42,610 nt of DNA from Verrucomicrobiota bacterium (GTDB lineage: Bacteria; Verrucomicrobiota; Verrucomicrobiia; Limisphaerales; UBA8199). This document shows, piece by piece, positions 8,774 to 16,271 of the stretch (position 1 is its first letter; the number at the start of each line of letters is the position of its first letter). Location: NCBI GenBank assembly GCA_003176045.1, contig PSRM01000360.1, forward strand, positions 1 through 42,610, given 5' to 3'. Both the position numbers and the translations under genes were made by a program. The notes under the pieces were generated by a model that was not told the DNA's origin, ran no database searches, and saw only the letters and a list, made by a program, of their open reading frames with translations.

Positions 8774-9853
8774 ATGGTTTCTCAGCCTGCAACCACTCAA
8801 TCTGCCCACGACCAACTCGACTCTCACGTGCGGGAGATGATCGCGTGGCATTTTTCGCCCGCGACCGGATGCCCTTTCTGGCTGGATTGGACGCGCAAAG
8901 TGGGATGGGATCCGTGCAAAGAGGTCAGATCCTTCAACGACCTCATCGCAAGATTTTCGCATTTCCAGGACGAATGGTTGCGCGATCTTCAGCCTGATGT
9001 TTGGGTTCCTGCCCACTACAAAGGACGTCCTTACAACATCTTCGAAACAGGCGGCACCACCGGCATGCCGAAGCAGCGCATTGGATGGGACGATTACAAG
9101 GTGGATTATGAGGAGTTTTCGTCGAAACTGTCGGACAGACATTTTCCGCGCGGAGCCGCGTGGCTTATGGTGGGGCCCACGGGGCCTCGGCGCTTACGGT
9201 TAGCGATCGAGCACCTGGCCAATTTCCGCGGCAGCCCGTGCTATTTCGTGGACCTTGATCCGCGATGGGTCAAGAAGGTGATCGCGGACAAAAAATTCGA
9301 TCAAGCTCGGGCCTATATGGAGCACGTGGTCGAGCAGGCGGCCACGCTGCTCAAACACCGCAAGATTGCCGCACTCTTCACGACGCCAAAGCTATTGGAG
9401 GCACTGGGCGAAAAGATGAATCTGCACGAAACCGGAATTCGCGGCGTGTTCTGCGGAGGCACGACGATGAATCCGCAAACAGTGCGTTTCCTGGTTGAAG
9501 AGGTGCTGGGCGATGGGATTGGGTTTTATCCAACCTACGGCAATACTCTGATGGGTTTGGCCGCCAGCGCACCGCTTCGACCCGAAGATAAATTCTCGAT
9601 CACCTACTATGCCCCGCAGCCGCGGGCCGTGCTTCGCGTGGTGGACCCGGCGCAAACTGAGCGGACGGTCGGTTATGGCGAATGGGGCCGGGTGGAGTTG
9701 ACGACGATGACAAAGGAGTTGTTTCTACCTCGATTTCTCGAGCGAGACGAAGCGATTCGCAGGCAGCCGCGGGAGCCTTACGCATGGGATGGCGTAGGCG
9801 AAGTGCGGCCATTCGGGGCGATGGAGAAGACCATCGTGGAGGGGGTGTATTGA
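8774..9853 (+). CDS. EhpF-like ANL adenylating enzyme without C-terminal domain
   Basis: A 359-residue relative of phenylacetate-CoA ligase (ANL superfamily). It has the phosphate-binding loop FETGGTTGMPKQR, the A5-like GFYPTYGNT and a late GEWGRVELTTM segment. It stops near residue 359, well short of typical 420-450-residue relatives, so the mobile C-terminal subdomain with the A10 lysine is missing. This is the layout described for EhpF of Pantoea agglomerans, an atypical ANL enzyme that activates a phenazine carboxylate. The likely reaction is acid plus ATP to acyl-AMP. The acyl reductase 308 bases downstream would then reduce the product. The frame opens from a TTG at 8717, but that lies against the palindrome, so the first ATG (MVSQPATT) is preferred. 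Which acid it activates is unknown. Confidence 0.72.
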   Translation: MVSQPATTQSAHDQLDSHVREMIAWHFSPATGCPFWLDWTRKVGWDPCKEVRSFNDLIARFSHFQDEWLRDLQPDVWVPAHYKGRPYNIFETGGTTGMPKQRIGWDDYKVDYEEFSSKLSDRHFPRGAAWLMVGPTGPRRLRLAIEHLANFRGSPCYFVDLDPRWVKKVIADKKFDQARAYMEHVVEQAATLLKHRKIAALFTTPKLLEALGEKMNLHETGIRGVFCGGTTMNPQTVRFLVEEVLGDGIGFYPTYGNTLMGLAASAPLRPEDKFSITYYAPQPRAVLRVVDPAQTERTVGYGEWGRVELTTMTKELFLPRFLERDEAIRRQPREPYAWDGVGEVRPFGAMEKTIVEGVY

Positions 9854-9981
9854 GATGATCTGTCCCTTTGTAGTTCAGCCTTTAGGCGGCAAGAAGATTA
9901 AGGGCAAGAATATTTTAATTCCCATTTTCTTGCCCACAATATTCTTGCCCTCGCTCGGACATGACCCGACCGCGGCCCCTT

Positions 9982-10131
9982 TCATTAACACCGCGGCTTC
10001 AGCCCGGTGTTCGAGCAGGCATAACGTCCGCAAACTGTTTCAACAGTTTGCACGCACTCTTAGCAAGCCGTTGAAACGGCTTTACACCCCGGCTGGCTGG
10101 CTACACCGGGCTAAAGCCGCGGTGTTAATGA
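9982..10131. repeat. 150-bp palindromic element, copy 1
   Basis: Outer arms 9982-10010 (TCATTAACACCGCGGCTTCA, then GCCCGGTGT) and 10103-10131 are reverse complements with one mismatch. Inside are two smaller palindromes, AAACTGTTTCAACAGTTT and AAGCCGTTGAAACGGCTT. A diverged second copy lies at 23503-23679. The element fills half of the 307-bp gap between the adenylating enzyme and the reductase. The rest of the gap is AT-rich with short GGCAAGAAGATTAAGGGCAAG-like repeats and no gene. Confidence 0.85.
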
Positions 10132-10160
10132 GATGCCAACTCGCCCCTCGCCGCTGAAGT

Positions 10161-11585
10161 ATGCCCTTCGACATCCCCGCCCTTCGTCTTGGGAAAGCTT
10201 ATACAAGCCTCGAAACCACTGAGGTCAAGGATTGCCGCACGGGTGAGGTGCTGGCGCGCGTCAGCCAGGTGAACTCGGGGATAATCCGCAAAGACCTGGC
10301 CAAAATTGGAGAGTCGCGGCGCGCGCTAAAGCAGGTGCCGTCCGAGAAATTGATAGACATCTGCCGGGTGGCCGGTGAATTGTTTCTGAACTCAACTTTG
10401 CCGTTGGGCGAGGGACAGAGTCAAACGCCGCGGCAATATGTCGAAACTCTTTCCGCTACGAGCGGGCTTCCATTCGCGCTGGTGCGGCGAAACATGGACA
10501 AGATCGCGCAGGTGTTGGGCAATATGCGACGAGTGCTGCGCGGACTGACGCGGAGCCTGGACTTGTCCATACTTGATCGAGGCATAGGTGAACATGCGGG
10601 CGTACGGATTAGCTTCTATCCTGCTGCGGAATGTCTCGGCGTGGTGATGCCAAGCAATTCGCCTGGCGTGAACTCACTGTGGCTTCCCGCCATCGCTCTA
10701 AAAATACCGGTCCTGCTGAAGCCGGGACGCGAAGAGCCGTGGAGTCCATTCCGGTTGATTCAGGCTTTGATGGCCGCAGGTTGTCCAGCCGAAGCGCTCG
10801 GTTTTTATCCCACCGATCACGAAGGCGCCGCGGAACTGCTGCGCGGTTGCGGGCGAGCCCTGGTGTTTGGTGACCAGAGCACCACGGCCCCTTATGCGGG
10901 CAATCCAGCTATCCAGGTGCACGGTCCCGGCTATAGCAAAATCCTGATTGCCGAGGACCAGATTGAACGCTGGCCCGATCACATCGAACTGATCGCTTCG
11001 TCCATCGCCGACAACGGCGGCCGCAGTTGCATCAATGCCTCGGCGGTTGTGGTGCCGAAGTATGCCGCTGAGATTGCCACGGCTCTGGCGCAGCGGCTTG
11101 GTCCGGTGGCTCCGCAGCCCGCCGCAGATGATCGGGCGATGCTTTCGGCCTTCGCCAATCCGAAGATGGCTGACGCCATTGATGCCATGATCACGGAGGG
11201 GCTGACTGCTCCGGGAGCCACTGAGATGACGGCGATTTATCGTAAGGGAGCGCGAAAAGTAGCTTTTGAGGGGGCAACTTATTTGCGCCCGACCATCGTA
11301 CTGTGCGAATCCTTCCAACATCCTTTGGCAAATCGGGAATTCCTTTTTCCGTACGCCAGCGTCGTAGAAGTGCCGCAAACGGATATGCTCGGGCAGATTG
11401 GACACTCGCTGGTAGTCACCGCAATTACTCGTGATATGGCTTTTCGGCAGAGCCTGCTCGAATCGCCCTTGATCGAACGCTTGAACCTGGGCGCAATCCC
11501 GACCATGCAAGTCTCCTGGGACCAACCGCATGAAGGCAATCTGTTCGATTTCCTTTATCGAAGGCGGGCCGTTGAGATCAAGTGA
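10161..11585 (+). CDS. Aldehyde dehydrogenase-fold acyl reductase (EhpG/LuxC-like)
   Basis: A 474-residue protein with the aldehyde dehydrogenase fold: a cofactor segment (VVMPSNSPGVN, then LKPGREE) and a catalytic cysteine in NGGRSCINAS (Cys290). At the position of the usual general base (ELGGK in hydrolytic enzymes) it has HGPGYSK, with no glutamate. Loss of that base is typical of enzymes that form or reduce a thioester or acyl intermediate, such as acyl-CoA reductases, rather than oxidising aldehydes to free acids. With the adenylating enzyme upstream and the alcohol dehydrogenase downstream, it probably reduces the activated acid to an aldehyde, as proposed for EhpG in griseoluteic acid biosynthesis. 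Substrate unknown. It starts with ATG; no clear Shine-Dalgarno site. Confidence 0.78.
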   Translation: MPFDIPALRLGKAYTSLETTEVKDCRTGEVLARVSQVNSGIIRKDLAKIGESRRALKQVPSEKLIDICRVAGELFLNSTLPLGEGQSQTPRQYVETLSATSGLPFALVRRNMDKIAQVLGNMRRVLRGLTRSLDLSILDRGIGEHAGVRISFYPAAECLGVVMPSNSPGVNSLWLPAIALKIPVLLKPGREEPWSPFRLIQALMAAGCPAEALGFYPTDHEGAAELLRGCGRALVFGDQSTTAPYAGNPAIQVHGPGYSKILIAEDQIERWPDHIELIASSIADNGGRSCINASAVVVPKYAAEIATALAQRLGPVAPQPAADDRAMLSAFANPKMADAIDAMITEGLTAPGATEMTAIYRKGARKVAFEGATYLRPTIVLCESFQHPLANREFLFPYASVVEVPQTDMLGQIGHSLVVTAITRDMAFRQSLLESPLIERLNLGAIPTMQVSWDQPHEGNLFDFLYRRRAVEIK

Positions 11586-11644
11586 GCCGACCTTCGACAA
11601 CTGCCGGCGACTATAGACGACGAGAAGAGGAGTACCTTTTGAGG

Positions 11645-11768
11645 GAAACACCAAACACCAAACACCAGAGAAGCTCCAAACACCAAATCTCAGGGCGCTC
11701 CGGTGCAGCGATTTGGTGTTTGAAGCTTGGTGTTTCTTTGGTGTTTGGTGTTTGGTGTTTGGTGTTTG
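11645..11768. repeat. Heptamer-arm hairpin, CAAACAC type (H1)
   Basis: The left arm 11645-11690 is built of CAAACAC units and the right arm 11711-11768 of the complement GTGTTTG, with a 20-base loop. Each arm has an off-phase break (AGAGAAG on the left, TTTCTTT on the right). It is flanked by a degraded GACGACG...GGAGTACC segment at 11612-11636 and by the 26-base arm at 11786-11811, as if nested within another hairpin. The gap 11586-11850 holds no gene. Confidence 0.85.
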
Positions 11769-11832
11769 TGGTGTTGGTCTTAACAGGACTCCTCACGTCG
11801 TCCACTACAAGCCCCTGCGAACTGCTCCACCT

Positions 11833-11868
11833 CAATTAACCTAATTAACCTATTAACTTAATTAATTC
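11833..11868. repeat. AATTAACCT tandem repeat at a gene start
   Basis: Imperfect tandem copies of AATTAACCT (8-9 base period) run up to the predicted N-terminus of the iron alcohol dehydrogenase. A related array lies at 16779-16830. Here it occupies the place where the start codon and ribosome site should be. Confidence 0.75.
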
Positions 11869-11905
11869 ATTTGATTACAGCCCCCGCACTCGGCTCGTTT
11901 TCGGT

Positions 11906-13033
11906 GTGAACACCGTCGAGCGCGTGGGTGAATTGGCTCGCGAGTTGGGCGCTCAGCGGGTTCTGGTGGTGACTGATCCCGGGATTGTGGCTGCCGGCCA
12001 TGCTGAGAAAGTGCAGGATCTTTTGAGAAAGCAGCAGCTTTCGGTTTCATGCTTCGATCAGGTGCGGGAAAATCCTGATACGCGCTGTGTGGATGAATGC
12101 CTGGCTGTGGCGCGGGAGTTTGCGACCGACACAATTATTGGTTTGGGAGGAGGCAGCAGCCTGGACACCGCAAAAGGCTGTAATTTCCTTCTGACTAATG
12201 GCGGGCAGATGAAAGATTACCGGGGTATCGGCAAGGCTCGGTTGCCCATGCTGCCCCTTATCGCGATTCCTACCACCGGCGGCACGGGAAGCGAGTGTCA
12301 GTCATTTGCCTTGATCGCCGACGAGCAGACGCATCAGAAAATGGCCTGTGGCGATCCGAAGGCTGCCGCCCGCGTGGCCATTCTGGATCCTGCGCTCACG
12401 GTGTCGCAGCCTCCGCGGGTGACGGCGTGCAGCGGAATTGACGCGCTCGCTCATGCTTTGGAAACGGCGGTGACAAATAAGCGGACGCCCCTCTCGCTGC
12501 TTTTTTCGCGGGAAGCGCTTCGGCTAACCTTGGCCGGATTGCCGCGTGTGCTGAAAGATCCCGCGGATTTGGAAGCGCGCGGCTGGATGCTCCTCGGCGC
12601 GGCATTGGCCGGAACAGCTATTGAGAACAGCATGTTAGGCGCAGCCCACGCCGCCGCCAATCCGCTCACCGCGCATTACGGAATCGTCCACGGCCACGCC
12701 GTCGGCCTCATGCTGCCGCATGTGATCCGGTTCAATGCTGCGGAACTTTCAAGCGCGTCCGCTTACGCCGATGCCGCCGCTTCGTCCTCGTCCTCGTTCT
12801 CGTCCTCGTCCTCGAAAGACCAGACCTGCGCGGCCGAATTCCTTGCTCAGCAAGTGGAAAGATTCCTAGATCTTGCCAGCCTTCCCCGCTCATTGCGTGA
12901 CTTGGGAATCAAATCCGACGCTATTCCCCAACTCGCATCGGAAGCGGCCGGTCAGTGGACTGCTCAATTCAACCCGCGACCGGTTTCAGTAAAGGATTTC
13001 CAGGAAATGTACACCTTGACTCAGCTTGGCTGA
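11906..13033 (+). CDS. Iron-containing alcohol dehydrogenase
   Basis: A group III (Fe-type) alcohol dehydrogenase, 375 residues from this GTG. It has the nucleotide-binding LGGGSSLDTAK and the PTTGGTGSE motif. The metal ligands match FucO: Asp179 and His183 in GIDALAHAL, His248 in AAHAAAN and His262 in IVHGHAV. The second-shell histidine of FucO (His267) is Asn252 here. It would interconvert an aldehyde and an alcohol with NAD(P)H, probably the last step after the acyl reductase upstream. Homology clearly continues upstream of the GTG: the same frame reads FDYSPRTRLVFG from 11870. That frame is closed at 11846, leaving only ATT codons (11852, 11861) as starts, so the true start is rare or lost. 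A serine run near residue 292 comes from a hexamer repeat. Confidence 0.9.
   Translation: MNTVERVGELARELGAQRVLVVTDPGIVAAGHAEKVQDLLRKQQLSVSCFDQVRENPDTRCVDECLAVAREFATDTIIGLGGGSSLDTAKGCNFLLTNGGQMKDYRGIGKARLPMLPLIAIPTTGGTGSECQSFALIADEQTHQKMACGDPKAAARVAILDPALTVSQPPRVTACSGIDALAHALETAVTNKRTPLSLLFSREALRLTLAGLPRVLKDPADLEARGWMLLGAALAGTAIENSMLGAAHAAANPLTAHYGIVHGHAVGLMLPHVIRFNAAELSSASAYADAAASSSSSFSSSSSKDQTCAAEFLAQQVERFLDLASLPRSLRDLGIKSDAIPQLASEAAGQWTAQFNPRPVSVKDFQEMYTLTQLG
12782..12814 (+). repeat. In-frame TCGTCC hexamer array in the alcohol dehydrogenase
   Basis: Five to six copies of TCGTCC/TCGTTC inside the coding region translate to a run of about eleven serines broken by one phenylalanine. The run falls in the C-terminal helical domain, between the metal site and the AAEFLAQQVERF helix, presumably in a surface loop. 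A hexamer array can change length without shifting the frame. Confidence 0.85.
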
Positions 13034-13419
13034 TTGAGCCCCTTGCTATCCTGGATACGTCGAATCAGCAAGTTTCTGGACTCATCAGTGTATCCGTGGT
13101 CCTTGTGAATACTTTCCCCATCCCTAATCCAATATGCCTCCCCTTTCCCGTGCGATAGCTCACCAAAAACTTTTCGGAACTCGTCGAAGTCGAAACCATC
13201 AGCATCAAGGACAAAAACCGGAAGGTTCGATTCTGGCGTCGCGGCGAGGGCCTGACAAAGCAGGCGGAACGAGCGAACCGCCTGTCCGCTCCAGGTGGCA
13301 AACACAAAGACCACTCCAGCTAGCAACGCAGCCAAGTTGAGGTTCCTCAAATTGATGATCCTAACACGATCGCGCGCGAGGCCATCGCAATTCGAAAGCA
13401 CCTGTTCCTCAAAGCTCAT
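13021..13419 (-). CDS. Thioredoxin-fold-like small membrane or exported protein
   Basis: A 132-residue protein. After about 24 residues a strand reads AGVVFVFATWSGQAVRSF, very like the strand and active-site region of thioredoxins (FWATWCGPC), but both cysteines are replaced (Ser, Ala), so it cannot do dithiol chemistry. A second strand, LPVFVLDAD, and an alpha/beta remainder follow. The hydrophobic stretch LAALLAGVVFVF could instead be read as a short membrane segment. It converges with the alcohol dehydrogenase, overlapping its last 13 bases. Another small minus-strand gene lies 90 bases upstream. Function unknown; a non-catalytic thioredoxin-like domain is the best structural guess. Confidence 0.6.
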   Translation of the reverse strand: MSFEEQVLSNCDGLARDRVRIINLRNLNLAALLAGVVFVFATWSGQAVRSFRLLCQALAATPESNLPVFVLDADGFDFDEFRKVFGELSHGKGEAYWIRDGESIHKDHGYTDESRNLLIRRIQDSKGLNQPS

Positions 13420-13509
13420 TTTTTGCGGCTGAGCTTCTCGATCGAGTCACTCAGACTGCCCGGGGATGAAGGTGCGGCAACAGCGCCTCTTTTCGGGCGG
13501 CAGTCGCAC

Positions 13510-13932
13510 TTAGATATAACCGTGCTCCCTTCCCCAGGCGAGCCAGGCATCTGCCATGGCTTTGAAATTGCCGGCCTCTTCTTTGCCAATGCGTTCCTCG
13601 CCGGTAATCGCTCTTAGCGCGAGAAACCAGGGAGCTGGTTCGCGTTGCAAGTCCTTCAGGATTAGAGGGACGGCCCTTTTGCCAAGCGATATGATCCGTA
13701 AGTAACTGAGATTGCCGGTAATCTTTGAAAAAGAAGATTCGGGGCCGACATCGGCCCGCCACTTTCTGGAGAGTTCGTCAAATTCCTTCTCTAATCCGTT
13801 GAAATCCATGTGGGATTGGTCCTCTTCCCAATTTTCCTTCGGTAAAACAGTCACTTGGGTGTTCAGTTGCAACGCTGCTGGTTCATCCAGCACCACGTGT
13901 TGACCGTCAAAATGACCTTTTAACGCTTTCAC
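13510..13932 (-). CDS. Conserved hypothetical protein (two small domains)
   Basis: A 140-residue soluble protein. The first 30 residues (MKALKGHFDGQHVVLDEP..LNTQVTVLP) look like the short beta domain of antitoxin-like or DUF104-type proteins. A helical middle leads to a C-terminal segment (WFLALRAITGEE, MADAWLAWGREHGYI) that I recall from small proteins often found near toxin-antitoxin or accessory genes in Verrucomicrobiota and Cyanobacteria. No partner toxin is recognisable; the thioredoxin-like gene downstream is the only close neighbour. A putative antitoxin or stress-related protein is possible but unproven. Confidence 0.6.
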   Translation of the reverse strand: MKALKGHFDGQHVVLDEPAALQLNTQVTVLPKENWEEDQSHMDFNGLEKEFDELSRKWRADVGPESSFSKITGNLSYLRIISLGKRAVPLILKDLQREPAPWFLALRAITGEERIGKEEAGNFKAMADAWLAWGREHGYI

Positions 13933-13987
13933 CTCACCACTGTAGCTTCGCTCCCAAGGGCGCTCAAGTGGCGTTTTGTCTTCGTCT

Positions 13988-15163
13988 TCAGGATTTTAAG
14001 GTTTTAACAAACTTCCCTATCCTCGCCACGGCCTCTTTCAAATTCTCCATGCTCGTGGCGTATGCGCATCGTACAAAGCCTTCGCCGCAAGCGCCGAAGG
14101 CGGTTCCTGGGACGACAGCCACTTTTTGGTCGCGCAGCAGCTTGAGGGAGAATTCGCGTGAGTTCAGGCCGACCCTGGCCACGCTCGGGAAGGCATAAAA
14201 CGCGCCAAGCGGGCGATGACAGTCCAGGCCCATATCGTTGAAAGCGCTGGCAACAAAGTTACGCCGGCGGCGGTACTCGCCAACCATCTCGGCCACGTCG
14301 GTCTCAGGCCGGGCCAGGGCCTCCAAGGCTGCTTTTTGCGCGAGAGAAGAGGCACAGAGCATCGTGTACTGATGAATTTTCATCATCGCTTCAATAAGCT
14401 CCGCAGGACCGCAGGCGTAGCCGAGCCGGAAGCCGGTCATGGCCCAGGCCTTCGAGAAGCCATGCAAAAAAATGGTGCGCTCACGCATTCCTGGAAAGCT
14501 CACGATGCTGATGTGCGGCGCATCGTAGGTCAGCTCGGCATAGATTTCGTCGGTGATCACAATCAGATCGCGTTCGCGGACGAACGCGGCAATCTCTTCG
14601 AGATCCTGCCGGCTCATGACGGCGCCGGTCGGGTTATTCGGAAAATTGAGCATCAGCACTTTCGTGCGCGGGGTGGCTTTGGCTTCGAGCATCGCCCGGG
14701 TGAGGCGAAAGCCGTTTTCGGGGCGGGTTTCCACCGCGAGAGGGACACCATGAGCGAACAGGATCGTCGCGCGATAGGAAACATAGCAGGGCTCGTGGTA
14801 AAGCACCTCATCGCCCGGATTAATCAGTGCCCGCAGCGCGAGATCGAGCGCTTCACTCACCCCGACCGTAATGAGCACCTCATTTTCAGGGTTGTATTCT
14901 ATGCCGAACGCTTTGGCCGCATATCGTGAGAGTGCGCGGCGTAATTCGAGGTATCCGAAGTTGCTGGTGTAATGTGTTACTCCTCGCTCCAGGGCAAAGA
15001 CCGTCGCTTCCCGAACATGCCAGGGCGTATCGAAATCCGGCTCGCCGATCCCCAAGCTGATCACGTCTTTCATCGTGGAGACAATGTCGAAGAAGTCGCG
15101 AATGCCCGAGCGCGGGATGTCGCGCACGGCGGTGTTGAGACGGGCGCTGAGAGGTGGGTTCAT
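13988..15163 (-). CDS. Class I/II PLP-dependent aminotransferase
   Basis: A 391-residue fold-type I aminotransferase that moves an amino group between an amino acid and a 2-oxo acid. Key residues, numbered from MNPPLSARLN: Asn177 in NFPNNPTG, Asp205 and Tyr208 in VITDEIYAEL, and the PLP-binding Lys238 in GFSKAWAMTGFRLGYA. The pattern is close to the aromatic/aspartate aminotransferase subgroup (alpha-transaminase family); exact substrates are not decidable. The longer frame to 15280 reads through a heptamer array (VWCLVF-type peptide), so the ATG at 15163 is chosen. An Lrp/AsnC regulator lies upstream in the same direction, the usual partner of amino-acid transaminases, with a 261-bp spacer full of repeats between them. 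Confidence 0.93.
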   Translation of the reverse strand: MNPPLSARLNTAVRDIPRSGIRDFFDIVSTMKDVISLGIGEPDFDTPWHVREATVFALERGVTHYTSNFGYLELRRALSRYAAKAFGIEYNPENEVLITVGVSEALDLALRALINPGDEVLYHEPCYVSYRATILFAHGVPLAVETRPENGFRLTRAMLEAKATPRTKVLMLNFPNNPTGAVMSRQDLEEIAAFVRERDLIVITDEIYAELTYDAPHISIVSFPGMRERTIFLHGFSKAWAMTGFRLGYACGPAELIEAMMKIHQYTMLCASSLAQKAALEALARPETDVAEMVGEYRRRRNFVASAFNDMGLDCHRPLGAFYAFPSVARVGLNSREFSLKLLRDQKVAVVPGTAFGACGEGFVRCAYATSMENLKEAVARIGKFVKTLKS

Positions 15164-15199
15164 CGCCTGGAACTCCCAACACCAAGGCCCAAACGCGGG

Positions 15200-15402
15200 C
15201 GCAAACACCAGCGCGGCCGCAAACACCAAACACCAAACACCAACCACCAAGCTGCGCAAACACCAAACATCAAACACCAAGCTCCAAACACCAAGTCGGA
15301 CCAGCCGTGAGGTCCTTGAAGGTTGGTGTTTGAAGTTTCTTTGGTGTTTGGTGCTTGGTGTTTGATGTTTAGGCCCTGCCTTGTGTTTGGTGTTTGGTGT
15401 TT
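15200..15402. repeat. Heptamer-arm hairpin, CAAACAC type (H2)
   Basis: The left arm 15200-15296 is made of CAAACAC, CAAACAT and CAAGCTC units, and the right arm 15318-15402 of their complements; the loop contains GGACCAGCCGTGAGGTCC. An off-phase TTTCTTT occurs in the right arm (15336-15342). It occupies the whole gap between the regulator and the aminotransferase, so it would be the 5' leader of the aminotransferase if the two are co-transcribed. Confidence 0.85.
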
Positions 15403-15424
15403 CCGAGTCACTTGAGTGGATCGC

Positions 15425-15904
15425 TTACGGACTTATAGTGAGTCTCTGATCAGCCTCAGCTTTGCGCATTAATACCCCGAACCGTTTGTAAGTCTTGAGC
15501 ATGAAATGGGTCGAGGTGGAGATAACGCCTTCCAGGGGTGAGAGCCGTTCGCTGACAAATCCGGCCACCTCGCGCAAGGTGCGGCCTTCCACAAACAGCA
15601 GGAGGTCGTAAGCGCCGCTCATTAGATATGCAGATTGGACCTCCGGAAAACCACTGATCCGCTCGGCGATGCGGTCGAAACCACCTTCGCGCTGGGGGGT
15701 GACTTTGACCTCGATTACGGCAGTAACTTTGTCCTGGTCGAGATCGTCCTCGTTCAGAATCGCCTGGTAGCCTCGGATGACGCCGCGTTTCTCATAATCG
15801 GCAATTCGGGCAGCCACTTTTTCAACCGGGATCTCGAGCATCCGGCTAATGGTTTCATGCGATTCCAGCGCGTTGTGTTGCAAAATCTTCAAGAGTTCGT
15901 CCAT
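15425..15904 (-). CDS. Lrp/AsnC family transcriptional regulator
   Basis: A 159-residue protein with the two domains of the Lrp/AsnC (feast/famine) family. The N-terminal winged helix-turn-helix spans about residues 1-50 (LLKILQHNALESHETISR, then RIADYEKRGVIRGYQA). A C-terminal RAM/AsnC ligand-binding domain follows (VIEVKVTPQ, VQSAYLMSGAYDLLLFVEG). Such proteins sense amino acids and control nearby amino-acid genes. The aminotransferase immediately downstream is the likely target. The C-terminus ends without odd features and the length is normal. Confidence 0.92.
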   Translation of the reverse strand: MDELLKILQHNALESHETISRMLEIPVEKVAARIADYEKRGVIRGYQAILNEDDLDQDKVTAVIEVKVTPQREGGFDRIAERISGFPEVQSAYLMSGAYDLLLFVEGRTLREVAGFVSERLSPLEGVISTSTHFMLKTYKRFGVLMRKAEADQRLTISP

Positions 15905-16064
15905 ACCGCCCGAATCATAAGCTGCTGAGGGCGAAAGGCAAACCGGTAGAAGTTCTCAAAAACGATGTGGCACCAAGTCTGCTTTTAAAGAGATGCGACT
16001 TTTAACGGCCGGCTGAAGCGGCCACAGGAAAGTTGCGCCGGGTGAGGCACGAGTCCTACCGGTG

Positions 16065-16191
16065 GCGCAGGCTTCGAGCCTGCTGTATCGCGGGTTTCCA
16101 ACCCGCCAGGGCTTGAATGGACTGGTGCGCTTGTTTTGGAGATCGGGCTGCCGACTGGAAGTCGGCGATACAGCAGGTTGGAAACCTGCGC
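16065..16191. repeat. 27-bp inverted repeat with nested palindromes
   Basis: Arms 16065-16091 (GCGCAGGCTTCGAGCCTGCT, then GTATCGC) and 16165-16191 pair with three mismatches. Each arm contains a small palindrome, GCAGGCTTCGAGCCTGC or CAGGTTGGAAACCTG. Further short palindromes lie between them (GCGGGTTTCCAACCCGCC, CCGACTGGAAGTCGG). This is a REP/BIME-like cluster. It makes up most of the 367-bp divergent gap between the Lrp and TPR genes, and no gene was found there. Confidence 0.8.
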
Positions 16192-16271
16192 TACAAGCCG
16201 TCCCCTGACCCGGCGCAACCTCGAGTGGCCCTTTCGGGCCGGCTGTACGATTTAAGAAATGCAGGCCCCGG

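Noticed and set aside
12640-12700. Loss of a metal ligand in the iron alcohol dehydrogenase (Asn in HAAANPL)
   Set aside because: By spacing, the metal histidine is the earlier one (His248), which is present; the Asn is at the second-shell His position.
15164-15280. N-terminal membrane segment of the aminotransferase (VWCLVF-type)
   Set aside because: It is translation of the CAAACAC array; the enzyme starts at 15163 by homology.
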